A stretch of 64,000 bases of DNA from Mixta calida (GTDB lineage Bacteria > Pseudomonadota > Gammaproteobacteria > Enterobacterales > Enterobacteriaceae), in the NCBI RefSeq assembly GCF_002953215.1, contig NZ_CP026378.1, positions 1,346,540-1,410,539 on the forward strand, written 5' to 3'. Made by a program: the position numbers and the translations under genes. The notes below the pieces were generated by a model that was given only the letters and a program-made list of their open reading frames with translations, was not told where the DNA came from and made no database searches. Numbering within the stretch: the stretch's first letter is position 1; every line of letters starts with the position of its first letter. Shown here in pieces: positions 18,823 to 28,235 of the stretch.

Positions 18823-20463
18823 ATGGCCAATCACCCCCGTGCCGGGCAGCCAGCCCAGCAGAGCGATTTGATTAACGTTGCACAATTAACATCTCAGTAT
18901 TACGTTCTGCAGCCAGAAAAAGGAAATGCGGAACACGCGGTGAAGTTTGGCACCTCAGGCCATCGCGGGAGCGCCGCGCGTCGCAGTTTCAATGAAACGC
19001 ATATTCTGGCCATTGCGCAGGCGATAGCGGAAGAACGCAAGAAAAATGGCATTACCGGGCCTTGCTACGTCGGTAAAGACACGCATGCGTTGTCAGAGCC
19101 CGCCATTATCTCCGTGCTTGAAGTGCTGGCGGCCAACGGCGTTGATGTGATTGTGCAACAGGATAACGGCTATACGCCGACGCCGGCGATCTCCAACGCG
19201 ATTCTTGAGCACAATAAAGCGGGCGGCGCGCAGGCTGACGGCATTGTGATTACGCCGTCCCACAACCCGCCGGAAGATGGCGGCATCAAATATAATCCGC
19301 CTAACGGCGGCCCGGCCGACACCAATGTCACCAAAGTGGTGGAAGATCGCGCCAACCAGCTGATTCAGGGCGACCTGAAAGAGGTGAAGCGTCTGCCGCT
19401 CGATCAGGCGTGGGCCAGCGGTCATATCCAGGAAAAAGATCTGATCCAGCCGTACGTTGAAGGACTGGCGCAGGTAGTGGATATGGACGCGATTAAAAAA
19501 GCAGGCCTGAAAATCGGCGTCGATCCGCTTGGCGGCTCCGGCATGGCGTACTGGAAGCGCATCGCTGAACACTACCAGCTCGATCTGACCATCGTTAACG
19601 ATGCGATCGATCAGACTTTCCGCTTTATGCATTTAGATAAAGATGGCGCGGTGCGCATGGACTGCTCGTCCGAATGCGCAATGGCGGGCCTGCTGGCGCT
19701 GCGCGACAAGTTCGATCTCGCGTTCGGCAACGATCCTGACTACGACCGTCACGGTATCGTCACGCCGGCTGGCCTGATGAATCCGAACCACTATCTGGCG
19801 GTGGCGATCAACTATCTGTTCCAGCACCGCCCGCAGTGGGGCAAAGAGGTCGCCGTGGGCAAAACGCTGGTTTCCAGCGCCATGATCGACCGCGTGGTCA
19901 ACGATATCGGTCGCAAGCTGGTGGAAGTGCCGGTAGGCTTTAAATGGTTTGTTGACGGCCTGTTCGATGGCAGCTTCGGCTTTGGCGGCGAAGAGAGCGC
20001 CGGCGCCTCTTTCCTGCGCTTCGACGGTACGCCGTGGTCTACGGATAAAGACGGCATTATTCTCTGCCTGCTGGCGGCGGAAATCACTGCGGTCACCGGC
20101 AAGAATCCGCAGCAGCACTACGACGAGCTGGCGCAACGCTTCGGCGCGCCGAGCTACAACCGTTTGCAGGCTTCCGCGACGTCAGCGCAGAAAGCGGCGC
20201 TGTCTAAGCTGTCGCCGGAAATGGTCAGCGCCGACACCCTGGCGGGCGATCCCATTACCGCACGTCTGACCAGCGCGCCGGGCAACGGCGCCGCGATCGG
20301 CGGTTTGAAAGTGATGACCGAAAACGGCTGGTTCGCCGCGCGTCCGTCCGGTACGGAAGACGCCTACAAAATCTACTGTGAAAGTTTCCTCGGCGCGGAA
20401 CATCGCGAAAAAATCGAGAAAGAGGCGGTAGAGATCGTCAGCGCGGTGTTGAAAAACGCCTGA
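18823..20463 (+). CDS. pgm: Phosphoglucomutase (alpha-D-glucose specific)
   Basis: Interconverts glucose-1-P and glucose-6-P for glycogen, trehalose and envelope sugar synthesis. 546 residues. Phospho-serine loop [11 protein letters not shown], metal-binding loop [10 protein letters not shown], sugar loop GGEESAG and phosphate-binding [14 protein letters not shown] ribosome site. It follows seqA closely and probably shares its transcript, as in E. coli. Confidence 0.97.
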   Translation: MANHPRAGQPAQQSDLINVAQLTSQYYVLQPEKGNAEHAVKFGTSGHRGSAARRSFNETHILAIAQAIAEERKKNGITGPCYVGKDTHALSEPAIISVLEVLAANGVDVIVQQDNGYTPTPAISNAILEHNKAGGAQADGIVITPSHNPPEDGGIKYNPPNGGPADTNVTKVVEDRANQLIQGDLKEVKRLPLDQAWASGHIQEKDLIQPYVEGLAQVVDMDAIKKAGLKIGVDPLGGSGMAYWKRIAEHYQLDLTIVNDAIDQTFRFMHLDKDGAVRMDCSSECAMAGLLALRDKFDLAFGNDPDYDRHGIVTPAGLMNPNHYLAVAINYLFQHRPQWGKEVAVGKTLVSSAMIDRVVNDIGRKLVEVPVGFKWFVDGLFDGSFGFGGEESAGASFLRFDGTPWSTDKDGIILCLLAAEITAVTGKNPQQHYDELAQRFGAPSYNRLQASATSAQKAALSKLSPEMVSADTLAGDPITARLTSAPGNGAAIGGLKVMTENGWFAARPSGTEDAYKIYCESFLGAEHREKIEKEAVEIVSAVLKNA

Positions 20464-20474
20464 GTCTGAAGGTG

Positions 20475-20507
20475 AAAAAAGGCGCTGATCTTCAGCGCCT
20501 TTTTTAT
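20475..20507. terminator. Bidirectional terminator, pgm and kdpE
   Basis: AAAAAAGGCGCTGA/TCAGCGCCTTTTTT, a perfect stem with a 3-base loop between the convergent pgm and kdpE. Confidence 0.92.
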
Positions 20508-20522
20508 TGGCCGCGCGGCGGG

Positions 20523-21200
20523 TCAGGGCATAAAACGATAGCCGATGCCGGTCTCCGTCAGCAGATGCGCAGGACGCGTAGGGTCCTGCTCCAGCTTCTG
20601 TCGCAGGTGTCCCATATAAATGCGCAGGTAGTGGCTATGCTCAACGGCGTTCGGGCCCCAGACATGGTTCAGCAGTTGCCGCTGGGTCAGTACTTTGCCG
20701 GGATTATTCAACAACAGCGCCAGCAGGCGAAATTCGGTTGGCGTCAAATGCACGGTTTCGCCGTCGCGCGTAATATGATGCGCCGCCAGGTCGACCTGCA
20801 CCAGACCAAACTGCACGACGCTGTTCGGCGTTTGCTGACCGGCATAACGACGCAGCGCGACGCGCACCCGCGCCAGCAGCTCCCCCACGCCAAACGGCTT
20901 CGTCAGAAAATCATCCGCACCGGCGTCCAGCGCCACGATTTTATCCTGCTCATCGCTGCGCGCGGAAAGCACAATGACCGGAATGCTGCTCCACTGCCGC
21001 AGGTCGCGGATAAAATCGATGCCGTCGCCGTCGGGCAGTCCAAGATCGAGGATCACTAAATCGGGTTTGCGCGTCGCGGCTTCGATCAGACCGCGTTGCA
21101 GCGTATCGCTGTCGTAAACGCGCAGCGCCTCGCTTTCCAGCGCTACGCGCAGAAAACGGCGGATCTCTTTTTCATCTTCAACAATCAGTACGCTGGTCAC
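20523..21200 (-). CDS. kdpE: KdpE response regulator, orphan
   Basis: OmpR-type response regulator that in E. coli activates the kdpFABC potassium pump operon. Receiver domain with phospho-acceptor Asp52 in VILDLGLPDGDG, and a C-terminal winged helix with LTPTEFRLLALLLNN and AVEHSHYLRIYMGHLRQK. GTG 21200 (TSVLIVEDE) gives 225 residues, the E. coli length; the ATG at 21227 would add nine odd residues. Its partner kdpD and the kdpFABC genes, expected immediately upstream, are missing; 238 bp later comes ybfA. The protein looks intact, so it may be driven by another kinase. Confidence 0.93.
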   Translation of the reverse strand: MTSVLIVEDEKEIRRFLRVALESEALRVYDSDTLQRGLIEAATRKPDLVILDLGLPDGDGIDFIRDLRQWSSIPVIVLSARSDEQDKIVALDAGADDFLTKPFGVGELLARVRVALRRYAGQQTPNSVVQFGLVQVDLAAHHITRDGETVHLTPTEFRLLALLLNNPGKVLTQRQLLNHVWGPNAVEHSHYLRIYMGHLRQKLEQDPTRPAHLLTETGIGYRFMP

Positions 21201-21465
21201 ATCCACGACTCTCCATCGCCACGCCAAAATGACGAAAGCAGCACTTTAACAAAACCCGTTGCGTTTTGCGTCTGCTTCCATCTGCGGCCTGAATAAACAT
21301 ACATGCTGTTTATATTTAACATTTTTGTAACTCAGTTACGTTGTTTATACGCTGCTGCGCTTTTTTTCCGCAATTTAGTGGTCGGATGAGTAGTAAAATT
21401 ACACAATCAGGCTTATCATCCTTCTTAAGAACGTTGCTGTTCATTCATCTCAGGAGGCCCAGGTT

Positions 21466-21666
21466 ATGTATGCTGTTTATCCCCTGCCTAAAATTATCCT
21501 GCGCCGCGCGGCGGTGTTGTTGATAGGCGTGCTGGCGCTGCCGGTTATGCTGTTTCGCCGCGACAGGGCGCGTTTTTACAGCTATCTGCATCGCATCTGG
21601 AGTAAAACCAGCAGCAAGCCGGTCTGGCTGGCGCAGGCGGAAGCGGCAGGCGGCGATTTTTACTGA
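21466..21666 (+). CDS. ybfA: YbfA family small membrane protein
   Basis: 66 residues with one predicted membrane segment (about 15-30, [14 protein letters not shown]). The conserved C-terminal half [16 protein letters not shown] and the final GDFY are nearly identical to E. coli YbfA (68 residues), which sits next to kdpF. Excellent AGGAGG ribosome site. Function unknown. The upstream gap 21201-21465 has a short dyad GTAAC-TCA-GTTAC at 21327-21339 but no kdp remnant that I can recognise. Confidence 0.9.
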   Translation: MYAVYPLPKIILRRAAVLLIGVLALPVMLFRRDRARFYSYLHRIWSKTSSKPVWLAQAEAAGGDFY

Positions 21667-21800
21667 CCGCCATGCATGTCGCAGGCCGTTTCGCCAGAAA
21701 TGGTTATCTTATCATCCTGCCTTTCGGTGGGATTTTTTTGTCTTAACGCCCGGCCTGGCTGGATTTTAAGTGCGCCGCATCCCGGCTTCAGCTACACTTA

Positions 21801-21830
21801 AAATTATACAAGCTTTAAGAGGTTGTACAA
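21801..21830. promoter_or_regulatory. Inverted repeat upstream of ybgA-phrB, LitR/MlrA-type
   Basis: AAATTATACA and TGTACAA face each other (TATACA 21805-21810, TGTACA 21824-21829) across 13 bp, just before the ybgA start. MerR-family regulators of the MlrA/BluR/LitR group bind TGTACA inverted repeats, typically with a 12-bp spacer, and LitR/CarH-type members control light-induced photolyase genes. The family assignment is inference; the spacer is one base longer than typical. Confidence 0.35.
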
Positions 21831-21832
21831 GT

Positions 21833-22786
21833 ATGAGCGAGAAAATACCGGTAGGAATCAGCGCCTGTTTGCTGGGAGAGAGCGTCCGTTTCGACGGTGG
21901 CCATAAACGCCTGACCTTCGCTACAGACGAACTCGCCCCCTATGTCCGCTATGAGCCGATCTGCCCGGAAATGGCGATCGGTTTGCCGACGCCGCGTCCG
22001 GCGCTGCGCCTGGTGAAAAAAGAGGATGAGGTCGCGCTCTGTTTCAGTAAAACCGGCGGCGAAGAGATCACCTCGCAGATGCAGGATTTCGCTACGCGTA
22101 AAGTTGCCGGTCTGCATCATCTCTGCGGCTATATTCTCTGCGCGAAATCCCCCAGCTGCGGTATGGAGCGGGTGCGCATTTACGAGCCTGACAGCAACAA
22201 CAACCGCAAAGAGGGAATTGGCATCTTCACCCAGGCGCTGCAACGTGAAATGCCCTGGCTGCCGATGGAGGAGGATGGTCGTCTGCATGACGACGAGCTG
22301 CGGGAAAATTTCGTCAGCCGTGTCTATGCGCTGCATGAGTTTAACCAGCTCTGGAAAGAGGGGCTGACGGCGCATGGCCTGATGGCGTTTCATACCCGCT
22401 ATAAATTGCTGTTGCTCGCGCACTCGCAGCAGGAATATCGCCAGCTGGGCCCTTTTGTCGCTTCTATGCACACCTTCGATTCGCTGGACGCGTACGCGAC
22501 GGAATACCGTAACCGCTTGATGCATTTGATGTCGCATCGCGCCTCACGGCGTAATCACACCAACGTTTTGATGCACGTTCAGGGTTATTTCCGCCGTCAG
22601 CTTACCTCCGCGCAGCGTCAGGAGCTGGCGTCGTTGATCGATCGCTACCGTCAGGGCCTCCAGCCTTTACTGGCGCCAATTACGCTGATCAAACATTACA
22701 TGAAAGAGTATCCGCACGAATGGCTGTCGCAGCAGCGCTACTTTGAGCCCTGGCCTGAAGCGTTGCGCTTACGTTACGGTCGTTGA
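21833..22786 (+). CDS. ybgA: YbgA, DUF523-DUF1722 fusion protein
   Basis: 317 residues from ATG 21833. Residues about 1-150 are a DUF523 domain with conserved cysteines (GISACLLGE, CAKSPSCG); about 180-310 are DUF1722 (HTRYKLLLLAHSQ, YRNRLMHLMS, PLTLIKHY-like PITLIKHYMKEYP). E. coli YbgA has only the DUF1722 half (169 residues); the two-domain form is common in other gammaproteobacteria. It overlaps the region before phrB and is cotranscribed with it. DUF1722 genes travel with photolyases in light-induced operons, but the biochemical role is unknown. Confidence 0.88.
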   Translation: MSEKIPVGISACLLGESVRFDGGHKRLTFATDELAPYVRYEPICPEMAIGLPTPRPALRLVKKEDEVALCFSKTGGEEITSQMQDFATRKVAGLHHLCGYILCAKSPSCGMERVRIYEPDSNNNRKEGIGIFTQALQREMPWLPMEEDGRLHDDELRENFVSRVYALHEFNQLWKEGLTAHGLMAFHTRYKLLLLAHSQQEYRQLGPFVASMHTFDSLDAYATEYRNRLMHLMSHRASRRNHTNVLMHVQGYFRRQLTSAQRQELASLIDRYRQGLQPLLAPITLIKHYMKEYPHEWLSQQRYFEPWPEALRLRYGR

Positions 22787-22802
22787 GAGAACAGGAGACA
22801 GA

Positions 22803-24266
22803 ATGGCCACTCATCTGGTCTGGCTGCGCAACGATCTACGCCTCAATGACAACAGCGCGCTCTGGGCTGCCTGCCGCCGCCGTGAGGATCGCGTTATCGC
22901 GCTATTTATCGCCACGCCTGAGCAGTGGCGGCGGCATAATATGTCGCCGCGTCAGGCCGACTATATCTGGCGCAGCCTGCAATTGTTGCAGCAGGGATTA
23001 GCGGAGAAGGGCATCGCGCTGCACTACCATCAGTGCGACGATTTCAACGCCGCCGTCAGCTATTTGCAGCAGTTTTGCCGTGAACGGCAGGTGAAGGCGC
23101 TGTTTTACAACTATCAGTATGAGTTCAACGAGCGGGAAAGGGACGCGGCGGTAGAGCGTCTGTTGCCGCAGCAGGGCGTGACGGTACAGGGATTCGACGA
23201 CGGCGTTCTGCTGCCGCCGGGCAGCGTGCGCACCGGCAATCAAAAAATGTATAAGGTGTTTACGCCGTTCAGCAGGGCCTGCCTTAAGCGCCTGCGCGAC
23301 GATTTGCCGCCCTGCCTGCCAGCGCCGGAAGCGCGCGCCGACGCGACCGCTGACGAACCGTCGACGCTGACGCCTTTCGATTACCCGCGACATTCCATTG
23401 ACGAGCAACTTTTCTCGCCCGGCGAAGCCGCCGCATTGCGCCGCCTGCGCGAGTTTTGTCGCCAGCAGGTAGCGGATTATCCTGCGCGGCGCGATTATCC
23501 GGCGTATGAGTCCACCAGCAGGCTTTCTGTTTGCCTGGCCGTCGGCACGCTGTCGCCGCGCCAGTGTCTACATCGTCTGCTGCGCGAACAGCCGCACGCG
23601 CTGGAGGCGGGGCCGGGCAGCGTCTGGCTCAATGAGCTCATCTGGCGCGACTTTTACCGGCACTTACTGGTCGCTTTTCCGGCGCTGTGTAAAAACCAGC
23701 CGTTTATGGCATGGACCAAACAGCTCGCCTGGCAGCAACGGCCTGAGCAGTTTAACGCCTGGTGCGAAGGAAAAACCGGCTTCCCGATTGTGGACGCCGC
23801 GATGCGCCAGATGAACGCTACCGGCTGGATGCATAATCGCCTGCGCATGATTACCGCCAGCTTTCTGGTTAAGGATCTGCAGATCGACTGGCGGCGGGGC
23901 GAACGCTATTTTATGTCGGTGTTGATTGACGGCGACTTAGCCGCTAATAACGGCGGCTGGCAATGGGCGGCTTCCACCGGCACTGACGCAGTGCCTTATT
24001 TTCGCATTTTCAACCCAACCACGCAGGGCGAACGCTTCGACAAGCAGGGCGAGTTTATCCGGCGCTGGCTACCGGAGCTGGCGGCGGTGCCGGACAGCGC
24101 CATCCACGACCCGCACGGCTGGGCAAAGAAAAATCATCAACGGCTCGATTATCCGCAGCCGATCGTGGAACATAAGGCAGCGAGACAACAAACCTTAGCG
24201 ATTTTTGAAGCGGCGCGGAAGGCGTCGCCTGTGATATCCCCGGAGCAGGTGAATGAACAATTTTGA
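22803..24266 (+). CDS. phrB: Deoxyribodipyrimidine photolyase (class I CPD photolyase)
   Basis: Repairs UV cyclobutane dimers using blue light, FAD and an antenna pigment. 487 residues from ATG 22803, with an AGGAGA ribosome site. N-terminal alpha/beta antenna domain (MATHLVWLRNDLRLND) and C-terminal FAD-binding helical domain with LNELIWRDFYRH, MNATGWMHNRLRMI, and DGDLAANNGGWQWAAST. Second gene of ybgA-phrB; its end overlaps ybgI by 14 bp, so ybgI is translationally coupled. Confidence 0.96.
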   Translation: MATHLVWLRNDLRLNDNSALWAACRRREDRVIALFIATPEQWRRHNMSPRQADYIWRSLQLLQQGLAEKGIALHYHQCDDFNAAVSYLQQFCRERQVKALFYNYQYEFNERERDAAVERLLPQQGVTVQGFDDGVLLPPGSVRTGNQKMYKVFTPFSRACLKRLRDDLPPCLPAPEARADATADEPSTLTPFDYPRHSIDEQLFSPGEAAALRRLREFCRQQVADYPARRDYPAYESTSRLSVCLAVGTLSPRQCLHRLLREQPHALEAGPGSVWLNELIWRDFYRHLLVAFPALCKNQPFMAWTKQLAWQQRPEQFNAWCEGKTGFPIVDAAMRQMNATGWMHNRLRMITASFLVKDLQIDWRRGERYFMSVLIDGDLAANNGGWQWAASTGTDAVPYFRIFNPTTQGERFDKQGEFIRRWLPELAAVPDSAIHDPHGWAKKNHQRLDYPQPIVEHKAARQQTLAIFEAARKASPVISPEQVNEQF

Positions 24267-24996
24267 ACTGGAGCAGATCGTCAACCAGCAGCTTAACAGC
24301 GCCGCGTTTAGCGACTATGCGCCGAACGGTTTGCAGGTTGAAGGACGCGAGCACGTCAAAAAGATTGTGACCGGCGTAACCGCCTGTCAGGCGCTGCTGG
24401 ATGAGGCGGTGCGGCTGCAGGCGGATGCGGTGATGGTGCATCACGGCTACTTCTGGAAAAACGAGGCGCCGGCGATTAAAGGCATGAAGCGTCGCCGACT
24501 GCGCACGCTGCTGGCGAACGACATTAATCTCTACGGCTGGCATCTGCCTCTCGATGCGCATCCTGAGCTGGGTAACAACGCGCAGCTGGCGCAGGCGCTT
24601 GGCATCCATGTTCAGGGCGACATTCAGCCGCTGGTGCCGTGGGGCGAACTGCAAGAGACGCTGAGCGGCGAGGCGCTGGCGGCGCGCATCGGCGAGGCGT
24701 TGGGACGTCAGCCGCTGCACTGCGGCGATAACGCGCCGGCACAGATCCGTCGTATCGCCTGGTGCAGCGGCGGCGGACAGGGCTTTATCGACAGCGCGGC
24801 GGCGTTCGGCGTCGACGCTTTTATCACCGGCGAAGTGTCGGAACAGACGATTCACAGCGCCAGAGAAAACGGCCTGCACTTTTTCGCCGCCGGGCATCAC
24901 GCCACCGAACGCGGCGGCATCCGCGCCTTAGGCGAGTGGCTGGCTGCACAGCATCAGCTGGATGTCACCTTTATCGATATCGATAATCCCGCCTGA
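24253..24996 (+). CDS. ybgI: NIF3/DUF34 family metal-binding protein YbgI
   Basis: 247 residues. Di-metal site residues in MVHHGYFW, LPLDAHP and the C-terminal FAAGHHATERGG. The E. coli protein forms a hexameric toroid and has been linked to radiation resistance; homologues are annotated as GTP cyclohydrolase type 2-like, but the true activity is unsettled. The start lies inside the 3' end of phrB. Confidence 0.93.
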   Translation: MNNFELEQIVNQQLNSAAFSDYAPNGLQVEGREHVKKIVTGVTACQALLDEAVRLQADAVMVHHGYFWKNEAPAIKGMKRRRLRTLLANDINLYGWHLPLDAHPELGNNAQLAQALGIHVQGDIQPLVPWGELQETLSGEALAARIGEALGRQPLHCGDNAPAQIRRIAWCSGGGQGFIDSAAAFGVDAFITGEVSEQTIHSARENGLHFFAAGHHATERGGIRALGEWLAAQHQLDVTFIDIDNPA

Positions 24997-25068
24997 AAAT
25001 CGGCTTTTCTGCTTTACGGCGGGAGGCTTCCCGCCGTCATATCCGCATCACATATCCATGCAAACCGG

Positions 25069-25097
25069 TTGACACTCAGCCAGCATCCCCGCATAAC
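25069..25097 (+). promoter_or_regulatory. Promoter of the 5-oxoproline operon
   Basis: TTGACA (25069-25074), 17-bp spacer, CATAAC (25092-25097), about 54 bp before pxpB. A GC hairpin at 25017-25037 just upstream may terminate the phrB-ybgI message, although its T run is poor. Confidence 0.6.
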
Positions 25098-25150
25098 TAT
25101 TTGTTCAAAATGAATAAGTCATAATATTCCGTTATGTCAGGAGGTGAGTT

Positions 25151-25807
25151 TTGCAAAGGGCACGTTGTTACCTGTTGGGGGAACGCGCGGTCGTGCTTGA
25201 GCTGGAACCGCCCGTCTCGCTGCTGAGCCAGCAGCGAATTTGGGGATTAACGCAGCGGCTGCGTGACTATCCGCAGGTGCTGGAAGCGATCCCCGGAATG
25301 AATAATCTGACGGTGGTGCTGCGCGATCCGCAGCATCAGGCGCTGGACGCCATCGAACGTTTGCAAACCTGGTGGGAAGAGAGCGAAGCCGCGGTGCCTG
25401 AGTCGCGCGAGGTCGCGATTCCGGTCGTTTACGGCGGCGAGGCCGGGCCCGATCTGGACGTCGTGGCGCGCCACTGTCAAATGACGCCGCAGCAGGTGGT
25501 CGAGGCGCACGCCGCCGTCCTGTATGACGTCTATTTTATCGGCTTTCAGCCCGGATTCCCTTATCTGGGCGGGCTGGACAGCCGTCTGCATACTCCGCGT
25601 CGCGATGAGCCGCGCGTACAGGTGCCAGCTGGATCGGTGGGCATCGGCGGCAGTCAGACCGGCATTTATCCTCTCGCTTCGCCCGGCGGCTGGCAGCTGC
25701 TTGGCCGCACCACGCTACCGTTATTCGATCCGCAACAGCAGCCGCCGACGCTGCTGCGCCCAGGCGATCGCGTCCGCTTTGTGCCGCAGAAGGAGGGCAT
25801 ATGCTGA
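25151..25807 (+). CDS. pxpB: 5-oxoprolinase subunit PxpB
   Basis: With PxpC and PxpA it hydrolyses 5-oxoproline to glutamate with ATP. 218 residues, allophanate-hydrolase subunit-1 type fold ([32 protein letters not shown]). Starts at TTG 25151 with a strong AGGAGGTGA site; the MQRARCYL N-terminus matches E. coli YbgJ. Overlaps pxpC by 7 bp. Confidence 0.95.
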   Translation: MQRARCYLLGERAVVLELEPPVSLLSQQRIWGLTQRLRDYPQVLEAIPGMNNLTVVLRDPQHQALDAIERLQTWWEESEAAVPESREVAIPVVYGGEAGPDLDVVARHCQMTPQQVVEAHAAVLYDVYFIGFQPGFPYLGGLDSRLHTPRRDEPRVQVPAGSVGIGGSQTGIYPLASPGGWQLLGRTTLPLFDPQQQPPTLLRPGDRVRFVPQKEGIC

Positions 25808-26733
25808 ACATCATTCGCGCGGGTATGAGCGCGACATTACAGGACGGCGGACGCAGCGGCTGGCGACAGTTCGGCATCAGCAGCGGCGGCGTGCTGGACG
25901 ATCCGGCGATGCGCACGGCGAATCTGCTGGTGGGCAATCCGCAGCAGCAGGCGGTGCTGGAGATTACGCTTGGGCAGTTTTGCGCCGAGTTTGGACGCGA
26001 CGGCTGGTTTGCGCTGACCGGCGCGGGCTGCAACGCCGATCTGGACGGCCAGCCTGTCTGGACCGGCTGGCGGACGCCGGTTAAAAAGGGGCAGCGGCTG
26101 ACGCTCTCGATGCCGGTGCGCGGCATGCGCAGCTATCTGGCGATCAACGGCGGCTTTGCGGTGGAACCCTTGCTTGGCTCCTGTAGCACCGATCTTAACG
26201 CCGCTTTCGGCGGCTGGCAGGGGCGGCGGCTACAGGATGGCGACGTGCTGCCGCTGGCGGCGCCGACGCGTGACTTCAGCAAAAAAGCGGGCGTGCGCCA
26301 GCTGCTGTGGGGCAACCGCCTGCGCGCGCTGCCAGGCCCGGAATATCATGAGTTCAGTCGCGAATCGCAGGAAGCGTTCTGGCGCGTTTCCTGGCGGCTC
26401 GATCCGCAGAGCAACCGCATGGGTTACCGCCTGCAGGGGCGGCCTCTGGCGCGCGACAGCCGACGCGAGCTGCTCTCGCACGGCCTGCTGCCCGGCGTGA
26501 TTCAGGTGCCTCATAACGGCCAGCCGATCGTGCTGATGGCCGATGCGCAGACCACCGGCGGCTATCCGCGCATCGCCTGCGTGATCGAAGCCGATCTTTA
26601 TCACCTGGCGCAGATCCGCCTTGGTGAACCGATCCATTTTATCCACTGTACGCTGGAAGAGGCGTTGCAGGCGAAACAGCAACAGCAGCAGGTTCTTGAA
26701 CGCATGTCATGGGGGCTGGAAGATGAAAATTGA
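25801..26733 (+). CDS. pxpC: 5-oxoprolinase subunit PxpC
   Basis: 310 residues, allophanate-hydrolase subunit-2 type fold; partner of PxpB, thought to phosphorylate 5-oxoproline. [15 protein letters not shown] at the N-terminus and [13 protein letters not shown] toward the C-terminus are family signatures. Coupled to both neighbours by overlaps (7 bp with pxpB, 11 bp with pxpA). Confidence 0.95.
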   Translation: MLNIIRAGMSATLQDGGRSGWRQFGISSGGVLDDPAMRTANLLVGNPQQQAVLEITLGQFCAEFGRDGWFALTGAGCNADLDGQPVWTGWRTPVKKGQRLTLSMPVRGMRSYLAINGGFAVEPLLGSCSTDLNAAFGGWQGRRLQDGDVLPLAAPTRDFSKKAGVRQLLWGNRLRALPGPEYHEFSRESQEAFWRVSWRLDPQSNRMGYRLQGRPLARDSRRELLSHGLLPGVIQVPHNGQPIVLMADAQTTGGYPRIACVIEADLYHLAQIRLGEPIHFIHCTLEEALQAKQQQQQVLERMSWGLEDEN

Positions 26734-27463
26734 TTTAAACGCCGATTTAGGCGAAGGCTGCGGCAGCGATCGCGAACTGTTGCAGCTGGTCAGTTCAGCA
26801 AACATCGCCTGCGGTTTTCACGCGGGCGACGCGCAAACCATGCTGCAATCGGTGCGCTGGGCGCGAGAGTTTGGCGTGGCGATTGGCGCGCACCCCTCTT
26901 TCCCCGACCGTGAGAATTTCGGCCGTAGCGCCATGCAGCTGCCGCCGGAGACAGTCTACGCACAGGTGCTCTATCAGATCGGCGCGCTAAAAGCGCTGGC
27001 GGAGAGCGAAGGCGCAAGCCTGACGCACGTTAAGCCGCACGGCATGCTCTACAACCAGGCGGCGCGCGATGCGCAGCTGGCGGATGCCATCGCGCGCGCG
27101 GTTAAGGCCGCAGGCGGCGATCTGCTGCTGGTGGGGCTGGCGGGCAGCGAGTCGGTACGGGCCGCGCAGCATTACGGCCTGCGCACCCGTGAAGAGGTCT
27201 TCGCCGATCGCGGCTATCAGGCGGATGGTTCGCTGGTGCCGCGCGGCCAGCCTGGGGCGATGATTGAAGAAGAAGAACAGGCGATTTCTCGTACGCTTTC
27301 GATGGTTCAGCATGGCAAAGTCGAAAGCGTGACGGGGGAGTGGGTTGCGCTACGGGCGCAGACCGTTTGCCTGCACGGCGATGGCCCGCATGCGTTGGCC
27401 TTCGCTCGTCGTCTGCGCGACGCTTTTGCCGCGCAGCATATTTTGGTCAGCAGCGACTGCTGA
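26723..27463 (+). CDS. pxpA: 5-oxoprolinase subunit PxpA (LamB/YcsF family)
   Basis: 246 residues from ATG 26723 ([16 protein letters not shown]), inside the end of pxpC. LamB/YcsF fold with metal-site motifs [32 protein letters not shown]. The ring-opening subunit of the PxpABC enzyme. A longer upstream start would run through pxpC and is rejected. Confidence 0.95.
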   Translation: MKIDLNADLGEGCGSDRELLQLVSSANIACGFHAGDAQTMLQSVRWAREFGVAIGAHPSFPDRENFGRSAMQLPPETVYAQVLYQIGALKALAESEGASLTHVKPHGMLYNQAARDAQLADAIARAVKAAGGDLLLVGLAGSESVRAAQHYGLRTREEVFADRGYQADGSLVPRGQPGAMIEEEEQAISRTLSMVQHGKVESVTGEWVALRAQTVCLHGDGPHALAFARRLRDAFAAQHILVSSDC

Positions 27464-27506
27464 CAGCTTGCCCCGGCCGTGCCGGGGATTTCATCAGGAG
27501 AAAAAC

Positions 27507-28235
27507 ATGCAACCTCTGGTTAATTTATGGCCGCTGCTTGGCATCGCAGCCATCGTGGTCGGTTTTTTACTGCGATTCAACCCGGTGCTGGTGGTGATCA
27601 TTGCCGGCATCATTACCGGCGTGGCGGCGCATATGCCGCTGGCCGATATTCTCGAAAAGCTGGGATCGGGCTTTCTCAGCACGCGCAACCTGCCGTTTAT
27701 TTTGCTGTTGCCGCTGGCGGTTATCGGTCTGTTGGAGCGGCATGGGCTGAAAGAGCGGGCGCAGGCGTGGATAGCGACCATTAAAACCGCCACCGCCGGG
27801 CGTCTGTTGACGATTTATCTGCTGGTGCGCGAAGCGACGGCGGCGCTGGGGCTGACCAGCCTGGGCGGACATCCGCAGATGGTGCGTCCGCTGCTGGCGC
27901 CGATGGCGGAAGGGGCGACGGAAAACCGCTACGGCGAACTGCCGGAAGCGGTGCGTTACCGGCTGCGCGCCATGTCCGCCGCGACCGATAATGTCGGATT
28001 GTTCTTCGGCGAAGATATTTTCGTCGCCTTCGGCGCCATTATCTTTATGCACAATTTTATGCTGGAGTCGGGCGGCATTCAGACCGAGCCGCTGCATATC
28101 GCGCTGTGGGGCATTCCTACGGCGGTATGTGCCTTCATTATTCACGCTCTGCGCCTGCGTCGACTCGACAAGAAGCTGACGGCTGAGCTTAGCGCGCTGA
28201 ACCATGCGGCGCTGCAACAGAAAGGAGGCCGCTAA
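27507..28235 (+). CDS. DUF969 membrane protein, candidate 5-oxoproline transporter subunit
   Basis: 242 residues from ATG 27507 behind AGGAG; an upstream start would overlap pxpA. About six hydrophobic segments, with REATAALGLTSLGGHPQMVRPL and SAATDNVGLFFGEDIFVAFG as conserved loops of the DUF969 family. Its stop overlaps the next gene's ATG (TAATG). DUF969/DUF979 pairs recur beside pxp and pcp genes and are annotated as 5-oxoproline transporter subunits on that basis. Transport has not been shown here. Confidence 0.8.
   Translation: MQPLVNLWPLLGIAAIVVGFLLRFNPVLVVIIAGIITGVAAHMPLADILEKLGSGFLSTRNLPFILLLPLAVIGLLERHGLKERAQAWIATIKTATAGRLLTIYLLVREATAALGLTSLGGHPQMVRPLLAPMAEGATENRYGELPEAVRYRLRAMSAATDNVGLFFGEDIFVAFGAIIFMHNFMLESGGIQTEPLHIALWGIPTAVCAFIIHALRLRRLDKKLTAELSALNHAALQQKGGR

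Noticed and set aside
21201-21465. A kdpD remnant just upstream of kdpE
   Set aside because: The ATGTGA junction resembles the usual kdpD/kdpE overlap, but the preceding codons in that frame show no similarity to KdpD.
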